DNA of 16,318 nt from Clostridia bacterium (GCA_900770605.1 CAAGKS010000044.1:1-16318); one strand, 5' to 3'. Shown: positions 5,872-13,149, counted from the stretch's first letter. Notes: generated by a model not told the origin, from the letters alone. Numbers and translations: made by a program.

Positions 5872-6780
5872 ATGAACGATAAACAAAATAAGACAAAGGG
5901 ATCCTTTGCAAACGTTCTAAAAAAAACGGCGGATTTCAGCAAAAAAGCTGCCGCAGGAATACAAAGCGGAGCAAAAAATTTATCCGAGCAGACTAAACAA
6001 AATCTCCATAATCAAAAAATGAAGCGCTATAATCCACTTTTTTTGGAAACATTTGAGAGTGCTGATTTCAAAATTCCCAATATCATTGAGATAGTTGATG
6101 ATGCAATAAGAAAAAATATCGACGTTTGTGACGGGGCAATAGGTTGGACTGATAAAGTAAACGACGTTGAGGTGTTGCATTTATATGATGAATATATGGT
6201 CAACTCAAAAATTCAATTTGTTCCGTTCCCAAAATGTGACGAGGTTTATTGCGTAGATAATTTCGATAGAAGCAAATTTATCAACGTAAGCGCAGCATTT
6301 GAAAGAACGACAAGTGAAAAGCTTGCGGAGCTTGAGCATATAGCATTTTGCTTGGGCGCAAAATCCTGCTCTATCGAGCTTTTAGAAGCAAACGAAAACA
6401 AAACTACCACTCGCAGCTCTGCCTCTGCAAAATATGCTGATGCTGCAAGTGCACAAGCGGACGTCAGCAATGCTTCAAGAACAAGCAATCACCAGCACGG
6501 AAAAAGCATATCGTTTTTTGAAGGCAATAACACTATGCAAATGCCCACATTAAAATGGTTCAAGTATGACGATAGCGTCAATAGACTCATAGAAATGAGA
6601 TGTTCAGGAAATAACACTATCAAGTCAAAGGTGCTTGAAATTAAATGCTCTACATCTGTAACTATGTCAACAAAAGTAGCGTGTGCTATTGATAAAATAA
6701 AAGTTAAATCTTCCGTATCTTTGGAAAAGCAATCGCTGAAAGAACTTAACAGCAGACTGATATTTGATGTCGAATTTTAA
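5872..6780 (+). CDS. Unknown 302-residue protein
   Basis: I do not recognise an established family. The N-terminus (about 10-50) is an amphipathic, Lys/Ala-rich helix resembling membrane-surface helices. A compact domain follows (about 52-172: RYNPLF, IVDDAIRKNIDVCDGAIGW, LHLYDEY, LGAKSCSIELLE). Residues 178-212 are rich in Ser/Ala/Thr and polar, and residues 213-302 look strand-rich, ending in RLIFDVEF. There is no signal peptide. AAGGAG at 5859-5864 selects the ATG at 5872 over an in-frame upstream start near 5779, which lies in repeat copy 2. Base composition is AT-rich like its neighbours. A membrane-associated or pore-type role would be speculation. Confidence 0.72.
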   Translation: MNDKQNKTKGSFANVLKKTADFSKKAAAGIQSGAKNLSEQTKQNLHNQKMKRYNPLFLETFESADFKIPNIIEIVDDAIRKNIDVCDGAIGWTDKVNDVEVLHLYDEYMVNSKIQFVPFPKCDEVYCVDNFDRSKFINVSAAFERTTSEKLAELEHIAFCLGAKSCSIELLEANENKTTTRSSASAKYADAASAQADVSNASRTSNHQHGKSISFFEGNNTMQMPTLKWFKYDDSVNRLIEMRCSGNNTIKSKVLEIKCSTSVTMSTKVACAIDKIKVKSSVSLEKQSLKELNSRLIFDVEF

Positions 6781-6814
6781 AACCTACTTAAACCCTATAT
6801 AAAGGAGAACTGCC

Positions 6815-7648
6815 ATGTTAAAGAGAGAAGACATACGCATCAGAGATCCATACATAGTAACTGACAAGGAAAACGGCTGCTACTATATGTACGGCACCAC
6901 CGCCCTCGTGGACGGCTCGCTGCGCGCAAAAGCTACATTTTCCGTTTACAAAACTTACGACCTTGAAAACTTTGAAGAGCCTAAGATTGTCTTTGACGGC
7001 GCGGAAATAGGCTTTTGGGGCACTCGCGATTTCTGGGCGCCCGAGGTTCACTTCTACAACGGCAAATACTATCTCTTCGGTAGCTGCAAGACCGAGGGCA
7101 GATGCCGCGCAACTCACATTTTCGTGTGCGACACGCCCGACGGCAAGTTCGTTCCCGTTTCCGAAGATCCCCCCACGCCTGCCGACTGGGAATGCCTTGA
7201 CGGCACGTTCTTCGTTGAGGACGGAATTCCCTATATGGTATTCTGTCACGAGTGGGTACAGGTCGGCGACGGCGAGATGTGCGCGATACAGCTCTCCGAG
7301 GACCTTACAAAGCCCGTTGGTGAGCCCTTCCTGCTCTTCAAGGCTACGGACAACCCCGACGTTGGCCCTCACAGAGGCGTTGAAGGTCAGTACGTCACCG
7401 ACGGCCCATTCTTCTACCGCGAAAACGGTAAGATAAATATGATCTGGTCCAGCCACGGACTTGGCAGATACCTCGTGCTTGAAGCAGAGAGCGACACCCT
7501 GCGCGGTCCTTGGAAGCAAAAGGGCAGCAAGTACGACATGGACGGCGGCCACGCTATGCTATTTGAGCGTCTTGACGGCAAGCGAATGATCTCGCTCCAC
7601 AGCCCTAACAAGACAGGTCTTGAACGCGCGGCGTTCTTTGAATATTGA
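6815..7648 (+). CDS. Glycoside hydrolase family 43-type protein
   Basis: This 277-residue, five-bladed beta-propeller-type glycosidase (GH43-like; arabinan/xylan-side-chain activity is typical) has no signal peptide, so it is probably intracellular. Visible features are IRDPYIV (Asp11, candidate catalytic base), FWAPEVHF (73-80), CLDGTFF (Asp129, candidate pKa-modulating Asp) and GGHAMLF (His246). Where most GH43 enzymes have an acidic Glu-Gly-Pro, this one reads VTDGPFF (Asp196). That may be a subfamily feature or a weakened acid. AAAGGAG at 6801-6807 supports the start. It marks the return to GC-richer composition after the accessory island. Substrate cannot be set from the sequence alone. 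Confidence 0.83.
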   Translation: MLKREDIRIRDPYIVTDKENGCYYMYGTTALVDGSLRAKATFSVYKTYDLENFEEPKIVFDGAEIGFWGTRDFWAPEVHFYNGKYYLFGSCKTEGRCRATHIFVCDTPDGKFVPVSEDPPTPADWECLDGTFFVEDGIPYMVFCHEWVQVGDGEMCAIQLSEDLTKPVGEPFLLFKATDNPDVGPHRGVEGQYVTDGPFFYRENGKINMIWSSHGLGRYLVLEAESDTLRGPWKQKGSKYDMDGGHAMLFERLDGKRMISLHSPNKTGLERAAFFEY

Positions 7649-7669
7649 TATCTATCGTTTTTATCTGAT

Positions 7670-7753
7670 ATGAAGCTGCTTTCTGCAGAGCTTGGCGGAT
7701 ACGCGAAGTACAAGACCAAGGTTAAATACAGACTTATACCTTTTATATGGTGA
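7670..7753 (+). pseudogene. C-terminal remnant of an isoprenylcysteine methyltransferase-family gene
   Basis: An open stretch of 27 codons starting at the ATG at 7670 reads into ELGGYAKYKTKVKYRLIPFIW followed by a stop, with the final block KVKYRLIPFIW. That ending resembles the extreme C-terminus of ICMT-family (isoprenylcysteine carboxyl methyltransferase-like) membrane proteins as I remember them. The upstream frame closes at 7646-7648, and the rest of the gene is absent, apparently replaced by the GH43 gene. It ends eight bases before the APH-like start, and its tail supplies the weak GGTGA site used there. The family match is from memory. Confidence 0.55.
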
Positions 7754-7760
7754 TACGCCT

Positions 7761-8549
7761 ATGAAAAAAACTCTTATCAAAAAGCTGCCGCCTGACCTGC
7801 CGCCCGAGCTTGATCGCTTTGTGCGCGGAGCAAGGGTGTTTGACAGCTCCTGCTCTCCCGAGGCAAGCGTTTGCTTTATAGACAAGGACGGCGGCTACTA
7901 CCTCAAAAAAGCCGCAAAGGGCACGCTTGAGCGCGAGGCGCTTATGACGGGATATTTTCACTCCCTCGGGCTTGGCGTTGAGGTGCTGAGCTATCTTACG
8001 TACGGCGAGCACGATCTTTTGCTGACGGCGAGCGCTGTGGGCGAGGACTGTGTGGCGGCGAAATATCTCGACGATCCCAAAAGACTATGCGAGGTGCTTG
8101 CGACCTCGCTCCGCTCGCTTCACGAAACCGATTTTTCGGCGTGTCCGATACAAAACAGGACCGCAGAGTATCTGGAGACGGTGGAGAAAAATTTCAAGTC
8201 CGGAAATTACGACGTATCGCACTTCCCCGATAGCTTTGGCTTTGTCAGCGCTGAGGACGCGTGGCGCGTCTTTTGCGAGGGAAAGGATAGCTTTTGCACG
8301 GACACGCTGATACACGGCGATTACTGTCTGCCAAACGTGATACTCAACGACTGGAAGCTCTCCTCGTTTATCGATCTCGGTAACGGCGGAGCTGCGGACA
8401 GGCACATAGATCTTTTTTGGGGCTTGTGGACGCTATGGTTCAATTTAAAGACCGATGCCTACTATTCCCGCTTTATCGACGCCTACGGGCGCGACCGCGT
8501 AGATACTGACGTTCTGCGCACCGTCGCTGCCGCCGAGGTGTTTGGGTGA
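7761..8549 (+). CDS. Aminoglycoside 3'-phosphotransferase-like kinase
   Basis: This 262-residue protein has the APH fold and motif order: LKKAAKGTLEREA (Lys49/Lys50 region, with the Glu-rich helix after it), LIHGDYCLPN (His185, Asp187 catalytic base, Asn192) and FIDLGNGGAADRHIDL (Asp205, metal ligand). The length matches APH(3') enzymes (about 265). Such enzymes transfer phosphate from ATP to the 3'-OH of kanamycin-type aminoglycosides, but many distant relatives use other substrates and give no resistance. The ATG at 7761 is preferred; a longer upstream start near 7692 would run through the ICMT remnant in another frame. The ribosome binding site (GGTGA, 7749-7753) is weak. REP-like repeats begin immediately after the stop. 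Confidence 0.83.
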   Translation: MKKTLIKKLPPDLPPELDRFVRGARVFDSSCSPEASVCFIDKDGGYYLKKAAKGTLEREALMTGYFHSLGLGVEVLSYLTYGEHDLLLTASAVGEDCVAAKYLDDPKRLCEVLATSLRSLHETDFSACPIQNRTAEYLETVEKNFKSGNYDVSHFPDSFGFVSAEDAWRVFCEGKDSFCTDTLIHGDYCLPNVILNDWKLSSFIDLGNGGAADRHIDLFWGLWTLWFNLKTDAYYSRFIDAYGRDRVDTDVLRTVAAAEVFG

Positions 8550-8553
8550 ATAA

Positions 8554-8598
8554 CCCTATCCGTCGGCTTACGCCGCCACCTCTCCCAAAGGGAGAGGC
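8554..8598 (-). repeat. REP-like double-hairpin repeat, divergent copy in reverse orientation
   Basis: Read on the - strand this has the same plan as the DUF559 termini: an outer hairpin (8579-8586 with 8590-8597, loop AAA), a TGG linker, a variable arm (8564-8567 with 8572-8575, loop TTAC), then GACGGAT. It begins five bases after the APH-like stop. It is back to back with the copy at 8623-8666. Confidence 0.7.
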
Positions 8599-8622
8599 TA
8601 TGAAAAATCCAGATCCGCAAAG

Positions 8623-8666
8623 GCTCGCCCTATGGGAGAGCTGTCGCCGAAAGGTGACTGAGAGGG
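8623..8666 (+). repeat. REP-like double-hairpin repeat, divergent copy in forward orientation
   Basis: The outer hairpin is 8623-8630 with 8634-8641 (loop TAT, one mismatch). The variable arm is GTCGCC (8643-8648) with GGTGAC (8653-8658) around GAAA, and the tail is TGAGAGGG. It has the same two-hairpin plan as the other copies with different stem sequences. Confidence 0.7.
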
Positions 8667-8716
8667 AAATTATAAGAACAAAAAAATAAATCTCCGGCTA
8701 AAACGGTGCTATATAA

Positions 8717-8766
8717 GCCTTCCCTTGTCAGGGAAGGGGGACCACGAAGTGGTGGATGAGTAGTCT
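8717..8766 (+). repeat. Left terminus of the DUF559 unit
   Basis: The outer hairpin is CCTTCCC (8718-8724) with GGGAAGG (8731-8737), loop TTGTCA. The second hairpin is ACCAC (8741-8745) with GTGGT (8749-8753), loop GAA. The tail is GGATGAGTAGTCT (8754-8766). Confidence 0.9.
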
Positions 8767-8784
8767 ACGTATGTGAGGTAATAA

Positions 8785-9156
8785 ATGAAGTCATATAACA
8801 AAGATTTAATCCGTAATGCGCAGACTCTGCGAAAAAATATGACGCCGGAAGAAAAACACCTTTGGTATGATTTTTTAAAAAGATTACCAATAAAGGTTCA
8901 CAGACAATATAATATTGGAAACTATATTGTAGACTTTTATATTCCACAAAAGCATCTTGTTATAGAGATTGACGGCATACAACATCTAACAGAGGAACAC
9001 GAGGAAAAAGATCAAATAAGAGATAATTTTCTCAAAGGAGAAGGTTTAAGAGTGCTAAGGTTTTCAAATGAAAGTATTCGTAAAAGCTTTTCCGATGTGT
9101 GTCAGATTATATTGAATTATATCGAATTCAATTTTGGCGATCTGAATCTGAAATAG
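8785..9156 (+). CDS. DUF559 domain protein (Vsr-like endonuclease fold)
   Basis: This 123-residue protein covers the complete DUF559 domain: an N-terminal helix with LRKNMTPEEKHLW (15-27), RQYNIGNYIVDFYIP (40-54), LVIEIDGIQH (58-67) and RVLRFSNESI (89-98). Asp50, Glu61 and Asp63 fit the PD-(D/E)XK / very-short-patch-repair-like nuclease core. The family is often annotated as 'endonuclease domain-containing'; biochemical function is poorly known. GAGG at 8775-8778 supports the ATG at 8785. It is AT-rich and enclosed by 50-bp inverted hairpin repeats, which suggests that the protein acts on them, as RAYT proteins do on REPs. That link is inference. Confidence 0.9.
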   Translation: MKSYNKDLIRNAQTLRKNMTPEEKHLWYDFLKRLPIKVHRQYNIGNYIVDFYIPQKHLVIEIDGIQHLTEEHEEKDQIRDNFLKGEGLRVLRFSNESIRKSFSDVCQIILNYIEFNFGDLNLK

Positions 9157-9170
9157 TTATTTTGCACCCA

Positions 9171-9220
9171 AGACTACTCATCCACCGCTGAGCGGTCCCC
9201 CTTCCCTGACAAGGGAAGGC
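9171..9220 (-). repeat. Right terminus of the DUF559 unit
   Basis: This is the inverted copy of the left terminus. The outer hairpin is CCTTCCC (9200-9206) with GGGAAGG (9213-9219). The variable hairpin is ACCGC (9184-9188) with GCGGT (9192-9196), loop TGA. It begins 14 bases after the DUF559 stop codon. Confidence 0.9.
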
Positions 9221-9320
9221 TAAACTCCCCCTCTTTTGTAATCTGTTCCTCATAAAAATCTCCCCCCAAAAGCATTGAAAACTTTAAACGTAAAAATAAA
9301 TCTCCAAAAAGGAGCACGAT

Positions 9321-10520
9321 ATGCAATCACTGAAATATCTTTATAGAATAGGACTTGGGCCGTCGTCCTCACACACGATGGGGCCCGTGGCGGCGGCAAT
9401 ACGCTTTCTTAACGAATGCCCAGACGCGCCGTCCTACAAAATAACGCTCTACGGCTCTCTTGCAAAGACAGGACGCGGACATATGACCGACGTAGCGCTT
9501 GGCAAGGTGTTCGGCAACAAGCCGTACGAGATAATATTCGACTGTGACACCCCCACCGAAAGACACCCGAACACTATGGACATCTGCGCCCTTGACGGCG
9601 AGCGACAGCTCAAATGCACGCGCTTTTACAGCATCGGCGGCGGCGAGGTCCTTGCAGAAGGAGAGCAGGCGGACGATCACGCCAAGATATATCCGCTCCG
9701 CTCATTTACCGAAATATCAAATCTTTGCAGAGAGCGCGACATTCGCCTGTGGCAATACGTTGAGGAATGCGAGGGCGAGGAGATCTGGGATTATCTTTTG
9801 AAGGTCTGGGACGTTATGCGCGACTCCATAATCCGCGGAATAGACGCCGAGGGCGTATTGCACGGCGGTCTTGGACTGCAAAGAAAGGCGAGATATCTTT
9901 TCCGCCAGAAGCACATTGACGAGAGCGAGGAAACAAAGACCAACCGCCTCATCTGCGCTTACGCTTACGCCGTAAGCGAGGAGAATGCAGGCGGCGGCAT
10001 CATCGTCACCGCGCCCACCTGCGGCGCGTGCGGAGTAGTTCCTGCGGTGCTTCGTTTCCTTCAGAAAAAGCGTAATTTCTCCGATGAGCAGATCCTGCAC
10101 GCGCTTGCAACGGCAGGACTTATCGGTAATCTTATAAAGACCAACGCCTCGATCAGCGGCGCGGAATGCGGCTGTCAGGCAGAGATAGGAACGGCGTGCG
10201 CTATGGCGGCGGCTGCCGCGGCAGAGCTTTACGAGCTTGATCTCGATCAGATCGAATACGCGGCGGAGATGTCCATAGAGCACCACCTCGGACTTACCTG
10301 CGATCCTATCGGCGGACTTGTGCAGATCCCCTGCATAGAGCGAAACGCCATCGCCGCAATGCGCGCGCTCAACGCCGTAAATCTTGCGGACTTTCTTGCT
10401 GACTCGCGAAAGATCAGCTTTGATATGATAGTTGACACCATGTACGAAACAGGCAAGGACCTCAAGGTAATGTACCGCGAGACCGCCGAAGGCGGACTTG
10501 CAAAATTATTCAAGGAGTAA
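9321..10520 (+). CDS. sdaA: L-serine dehydratase, iron-sulfur dependent, single chain
   Basis: This 399-residue enzyme deaminates L-serine to pyruvate and ammonia. The beta domain is N-terminal (GPSSSHTMGP, 13-22) and the alpha domain C-terminal (TAPTCGACGVVPAVL), fused in one chain rather than split into sdaAA and sdaAB as in many Firmicutes. Cluster ligands are Cys285 (GCQAE), Cys327 (CDPIGG) and Cys338 (IPCIERN); their spacing of 42 and 11 residues equals that of the characterised single-chain enzyme of Legionella as I recall it (343/385/396). It is shorter than the ~455-residue proteobacterial form. AAAAAGGAG lies before the ATG; CTCC (9302-9305) could pair with that GGAG (9311-9314) as a weak shield. 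The next gene starts four bases after the stop. Confidence 0.93.
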   Translation: MQSLKYLYRIGLGPSSSHTMGPVAAAIRFLNECPDAPSYKITLYGSLAKTGRGHMTDVALGKVFGNKPYEIIFDCDTPTERHPNTMDICALDGERQLKCTRFYSIGGGEVLAEGEQADDHAKIYPLRSFTEISNLCRERDIRLWQYVEECEGEEIWDYLLKVWDVMRDSIIRGIDAEGVLHGGLGLQRKARYLFRQKHIDESEETKTNRLICAYAYAVSEENAGGGIIVTAPTCGACGVVPAVLRFLQKKRNFSDEQILHALATAGLIGNLIKTNASISGAECGCQAEIGTACAMAAAAAAELYELDLDQIEYAAEMSIEHHLGLTCDPIGGLVQIPCIERNAIAAMRALNAVNLADFLADSRKISFDMIVDTMYETGKDLKVMYRETAEGGLAKLFKE

Positions 10521-10524
10521 CGAT

Positions 10525-11169
10525 ATGAAAAAAATTCTTCTTCTTGGAGATTCCATAAGAATGGGGTACGATAAATTCGTAAAGGACTCCCTCGAGGGCA
10601 AGGCAGAGGTCATTTACCCGCCCGAAAACTGCCGCTTTACCACATTTATGCTCCGCTTCGTTCACGAATGGAAAAAGAACAACAACTGGGGCAGCGATTT
10701 TGACGTGGTACACTGGAATGCAGGACTTTGGGACGTCCTCGATCAATTCGGAAGCGGCCCTCTGACGCCTATAGAGTTCTACGCCGACAACGTGCGCCGC
10801 ATAGACGCGCGTCTGCGCTTCCTGTTCCCGAATGCGACTATAATCTTCGCAACGACCACCACCGTGCTTGACTACAAGTACACAGGTCCGTCAAAGCGCA
10901 GAAATTCCACCATAAAGGAATACAACGATGCCGCAGTGGCGGCACTTGAGGGTACGGGCGCGATCATTGACGACCTTTACTCAGTAACCCGCGATCTTGG
11001 CGAGGAGTACTATTCCGATATGACACACCTCTACACCCCCGAGGCTACGGCTATCATAGGCGGCAAGGTGCTAGAGGCCATCTGCCCTGTGATCGACCTC
11101 ACCCCCTCGGATATCAATATGGAATCCTTTATCCCCGAGCAATACACAAAAGAAAACATCGGATATTAA
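10525..11169 (+). CDS. SGNH/GDSL-family hydrolase
   Basis: This 214-residue protein without signal peptide has the SGNH blocks: LLLGDSIRMGY (Ser10 nucleophile, block I), VHWNAGLWD (Asn65, block III) and YYSDMTHL (Asp165 and His168, block V). It is most likely an intracellular esterase or carbohydrate acetylesterase; substrate is unknown. AAGGAG sits in the last codons of sdaA, and the ATG at 10525 lies four bases after that stop, so the two are coupled; the longer in-frame start at 10498 is inside sdaA and lacks a site. The conserved catalytic set is complete. Confidence 0.88.
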   Translation: MKKILLLGDSIRMGYDKFVKDSLEGKAEVIYPPENCRFTTFMLRFVHEWKKNNNWGSDFDVVHWNAGLWDVLDQFGSGPLTPIEFYADNVRRIDARLRFLFPNATIIFATTTTVLDYKYTGPSKRRNSTIKEYNDAAVAALEGTGAIIDDLYSVTRDLGEEYYSDMTHLYTPEATAIIGGKVLEAICPVIDLTPSDINMESFIPEQYTKENIGY

Positions 11170-11193
11170 AATTTTGACATCAAGGAGTAAAAT

Positions 11194-12534
11194 ATGACAA
11201 CGTTTATTACCGCTATAATTCTGTTTGCGATAACCTACGTGCTTCTGTTCGCCCTCCCAAAGTTCCGCGCATACGTCGCGCTCGGCTCTGCCGTTATATT
11301 CTCTGTTTGGCTGACGTTCTTCTGCCCTGAGATAGCCTTTGGAATTTCCGACGTCATAGGCGGAATAGATTTTAACGTGCTTATGATGATAGCAGGCACT
11401 ATGGGTATAGTTTCGCTGTTTATAGAGTCCAAGATGCCTATGCGCATCGCAGACGTTTTGCTATCAAAATTCAAGAACGTAAAGACCGCTATCGTGGCTA
11501 TGGCTATACTTGCGGGCGTCGTTTCGGCGTTCGTTGACAACGTTGCCACCGTGCTTATGATCGCGCCTATCGCGCTTGCGGTCTGCAAAAAGCAGAATAT
11601 GTCGCCCGTTTCCCCCATCATCGCTATCGCTATCTCCTCAAATCTTCAGGGAGCGGCAACGCTGGTTGGAGACACCACGTCTATCCTGCTCGGCGGTTAC
11701 GCTGATATGACCTTCTTTGATTTCTTCGTGTTCAAGGGACGCCCCGGTATATTCTGGGCGGTAGAGCTTGGCGCGGCTATCACCGCTCTTATCCTGCTCT
11801 GGATATTCCGCAAGGAGACCGAGCCGCTCTCGCTCAAGGATAAGACCGAGGTCACGGATTACGTTCCCAGCACGCTTATGATAAGCGTTATAGCGTTGCT
11901 TATCTGCGCTTCCTTTATCCCCGAGCCCACACAGGAGGGCGCGCTTCTCACGCTCTACAACCTCAGAAACGGCATTATATGTATGACGCTTCTGGTTATT
12001 GGCATAATTATAAATATCTGCAAGACAAAGACCTTCTCCGCGCCCAAGCTCGTGCTTGCGGAAATGGACTATCAGACGCTTTTGCTCCTTGCTTCCCTCT
12101 TCGTAGTTATCCAGGGTATTACGAGCGCAGGCGTTATCCAAAAGCTCGCAGATTTCCTTGCAGGTCTTGGCGGCGGTAACATCTTCCTTATGTACACTAT
12201 CATAGTGTTCGCGTCGGTGCTCATCTCCGCATTCGTTGACAATATCCCCTACGTGCTTACCATGCTCCCCGTGGTTGAGGGCGTTGCTATCGCTATCGCT
12301 CCCGGTAACGAGATCGCAAAGCTGCTTCTGTTCTTCGGTCTTCTCATCGGCTCAACACTCGGCGGAAACATCACTCCTATCGGAGCGAGCGCAAATATCA
12401 CAGGTATCGGCATTTTGCGCAAGGAGGGCTATGAAGTCAAGGCGAGCGACTTTATGAAGATAAGCGTTCCCTTCACTCTCACCGCGGTGCTCAGCGGATA
12501 TCTGTTCATCTGGCTCTTCTGGGGACTTATCTGA
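11194..12534 (+). CDS. ArsB/NhaD-type permease (ion transporter superfamily)
   Basis: This 446-residue polytopic membrane protein has about 11-12 hydrophobic segments. The two halves are inverted-repeat-like: SAFVDNVATVLMIAPI (Asp115) and SAFVDNIPYVLTMLPV (Asp349) occupy matching places, as do the paired Gly-rich reentrant segments near SSNLQGAATLVGD and GSTLGGNITPIGASANITG. Families with this arrangement include ArsB arsenite exporters, NhaD Na+/H+ antiporters and SLC13/CitM carriers; the sequence does not decide the substrate. No arsR or arsC is near, so arsenite export is not favoured. AAGGAG before the ATG at 11194 supports the start, 24 bases after the hydrolase gene. Confidence 0.88.
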   Translation: MTTFITAIILFAITYVLLFALPKFRAYVALGSAVIFSVWLTFFCPEIAFGISDVIGGIDFNVLMMIAGTMGIVSLFIESKMPMRIADVLLSKFKNVKTAIVAMAILAGVVSAFVDNVATVLMIAPIALAVCKKQNMSPVSPIIAIAISSNLQGAATLVGDTTSILLGGYADMTFFDFFVFKGRPGIFWAVELGAAITALILLWIFRKETEPLSLKDKTEVTDYVPSTLMISVIALLICASFIPEPTQEGALLTLYNLRNGIICMTLLVIGIIINICKTKTFSAPKLVLAEMDYQTLLLLASLFVVIQGITSAGVIQKLADFLAGLGGGNIFLMYTIIVFASVLISAFVDNIPYVLTMLPVVEGVAIAIAPGNEIAKLLLFFGLLIGSTLGGNITPIGASANITGIGILRKEGYEVKASDFMKISVPFTLTAVLSGYLFIWLFWGLI

Positions 12535-12596
12535 GCATACCCCGCAAGATACAGTTGGCAAAAGATCAAAATTTACTATCAAAAGGAGACCGTCTT

Positions 12597-13115
12597 ATGA
12601 ACAAGACTATAAACGACATTCTCTCCCGCAGAAGCTGCAAATGCTACCGCGACGAGATGCCCACAAAGGATCAGCTTGACGCCGTGATAGAGGCAGGACT
12701 TTACGCCGCGAGCGGCAGAAACCGCCAGGGCGCGATAATGCTCTGCATCACCGACCGCGCTCTGCGCGACCGTCTCTCCGCTCTCAATGCAGGCGTTATG
12801 GGAGTAGAGGCGGATCCCTTTTACAACGCGCCTGCGGTGATCGTTGTACTTGCGGATAAGACCGTTCACACCTCGGTCTATGACGGCAGCTTAGTTATGG
12901 GCAACCTTATGCTTGCGGCGCACTCGCTCGGCCTTGGAAGCTGCTGGATACACCGCGCAAAAGAGGTATTCGACTCCGACGAGGGCAAGCAGATCCTTGC
13001 AGAGCTCGGCGTTGAGGGTGAATACGAGGGCGTTGGAAACTGCGTTATCGGCTACCCCGAGAAAATGCCCACGGAAAAGCTTCCCCGCAAGGACGGCAGA
13101 GTTTTTTACGCCTGA
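12597..13115 (+). CDS. Nitroreductase family protein (FMN-dependent)
   Basis: This 172-residue nitroreductase-fold protein opens with ILSRRSCKCYRDE (8-20, FMN phosphate-binding Arg pair), then AASGRNRQ (37-44), a central LMLAAHSLGLGSCWIH (104-119) and the family's C-terminal GYPEKMP. Members reduce nitro compounds, quinones or flavins with NAD(P)H. It is of the short type (typical range 165-220). The ATG at 12597 follows AAAAGGAG; an in-frame TTG at 12555 has none. It shares orientation and short spacing with its neighbours, but I see no functional link to the adjacent permease. Confidence 0.9.
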   Translation: MNKTINDILSRRSCKCYRDEMPTKDQLDAVIEAGLYAASGRNRQGAIMLCITDRALRDRLSALNAGVMGVEADPFYNAPAVIVVLADKTVHTSVYDGSLVMGNLMLAAHSLGLGSCWIHRAKEVFDSDEGKQILAELGVEGEYEGVGNCVIGYPEKMPTEKLPRKDGRVFYA

Positions 13116-13149
13116 TCCACAAACTACGTCTCAAAGGAAAAACTGACAG

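Larger units (their letters stand above)
8717..9220 (+). mobile_element. Putative DUF559 mobile unit with 50-bp inverted termini
   Basis: A single DUF559 gene is enclosed by inverted repeats at 8717-8766 and 9171-9220. The termini are the same length and match everywhere except in the loop and some stem positions of the second hairpin. The enclosed DNA is AT-rich compared with its surroundings. There is no transposase of a known class. I see no target-site duplication with confidence. Mobility is an inference from structure and from the presence of further copies at 8554, 8623 and 16229. Confidence 0.6.

Noticed and set aside
8554..9220. IS element with a conventional transposase
   Set aside because: There is no transposase ORF on either strand; the only protein is DUF559, and the termini are double hairpins rather than simple IS ends.
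11194..12534. arsB arsenite efflux operon
   Set aside because: No arsR, arsC or other arsenic gene lies nearby, and the family motifs are shared with NhaD and SLC13 carriers.
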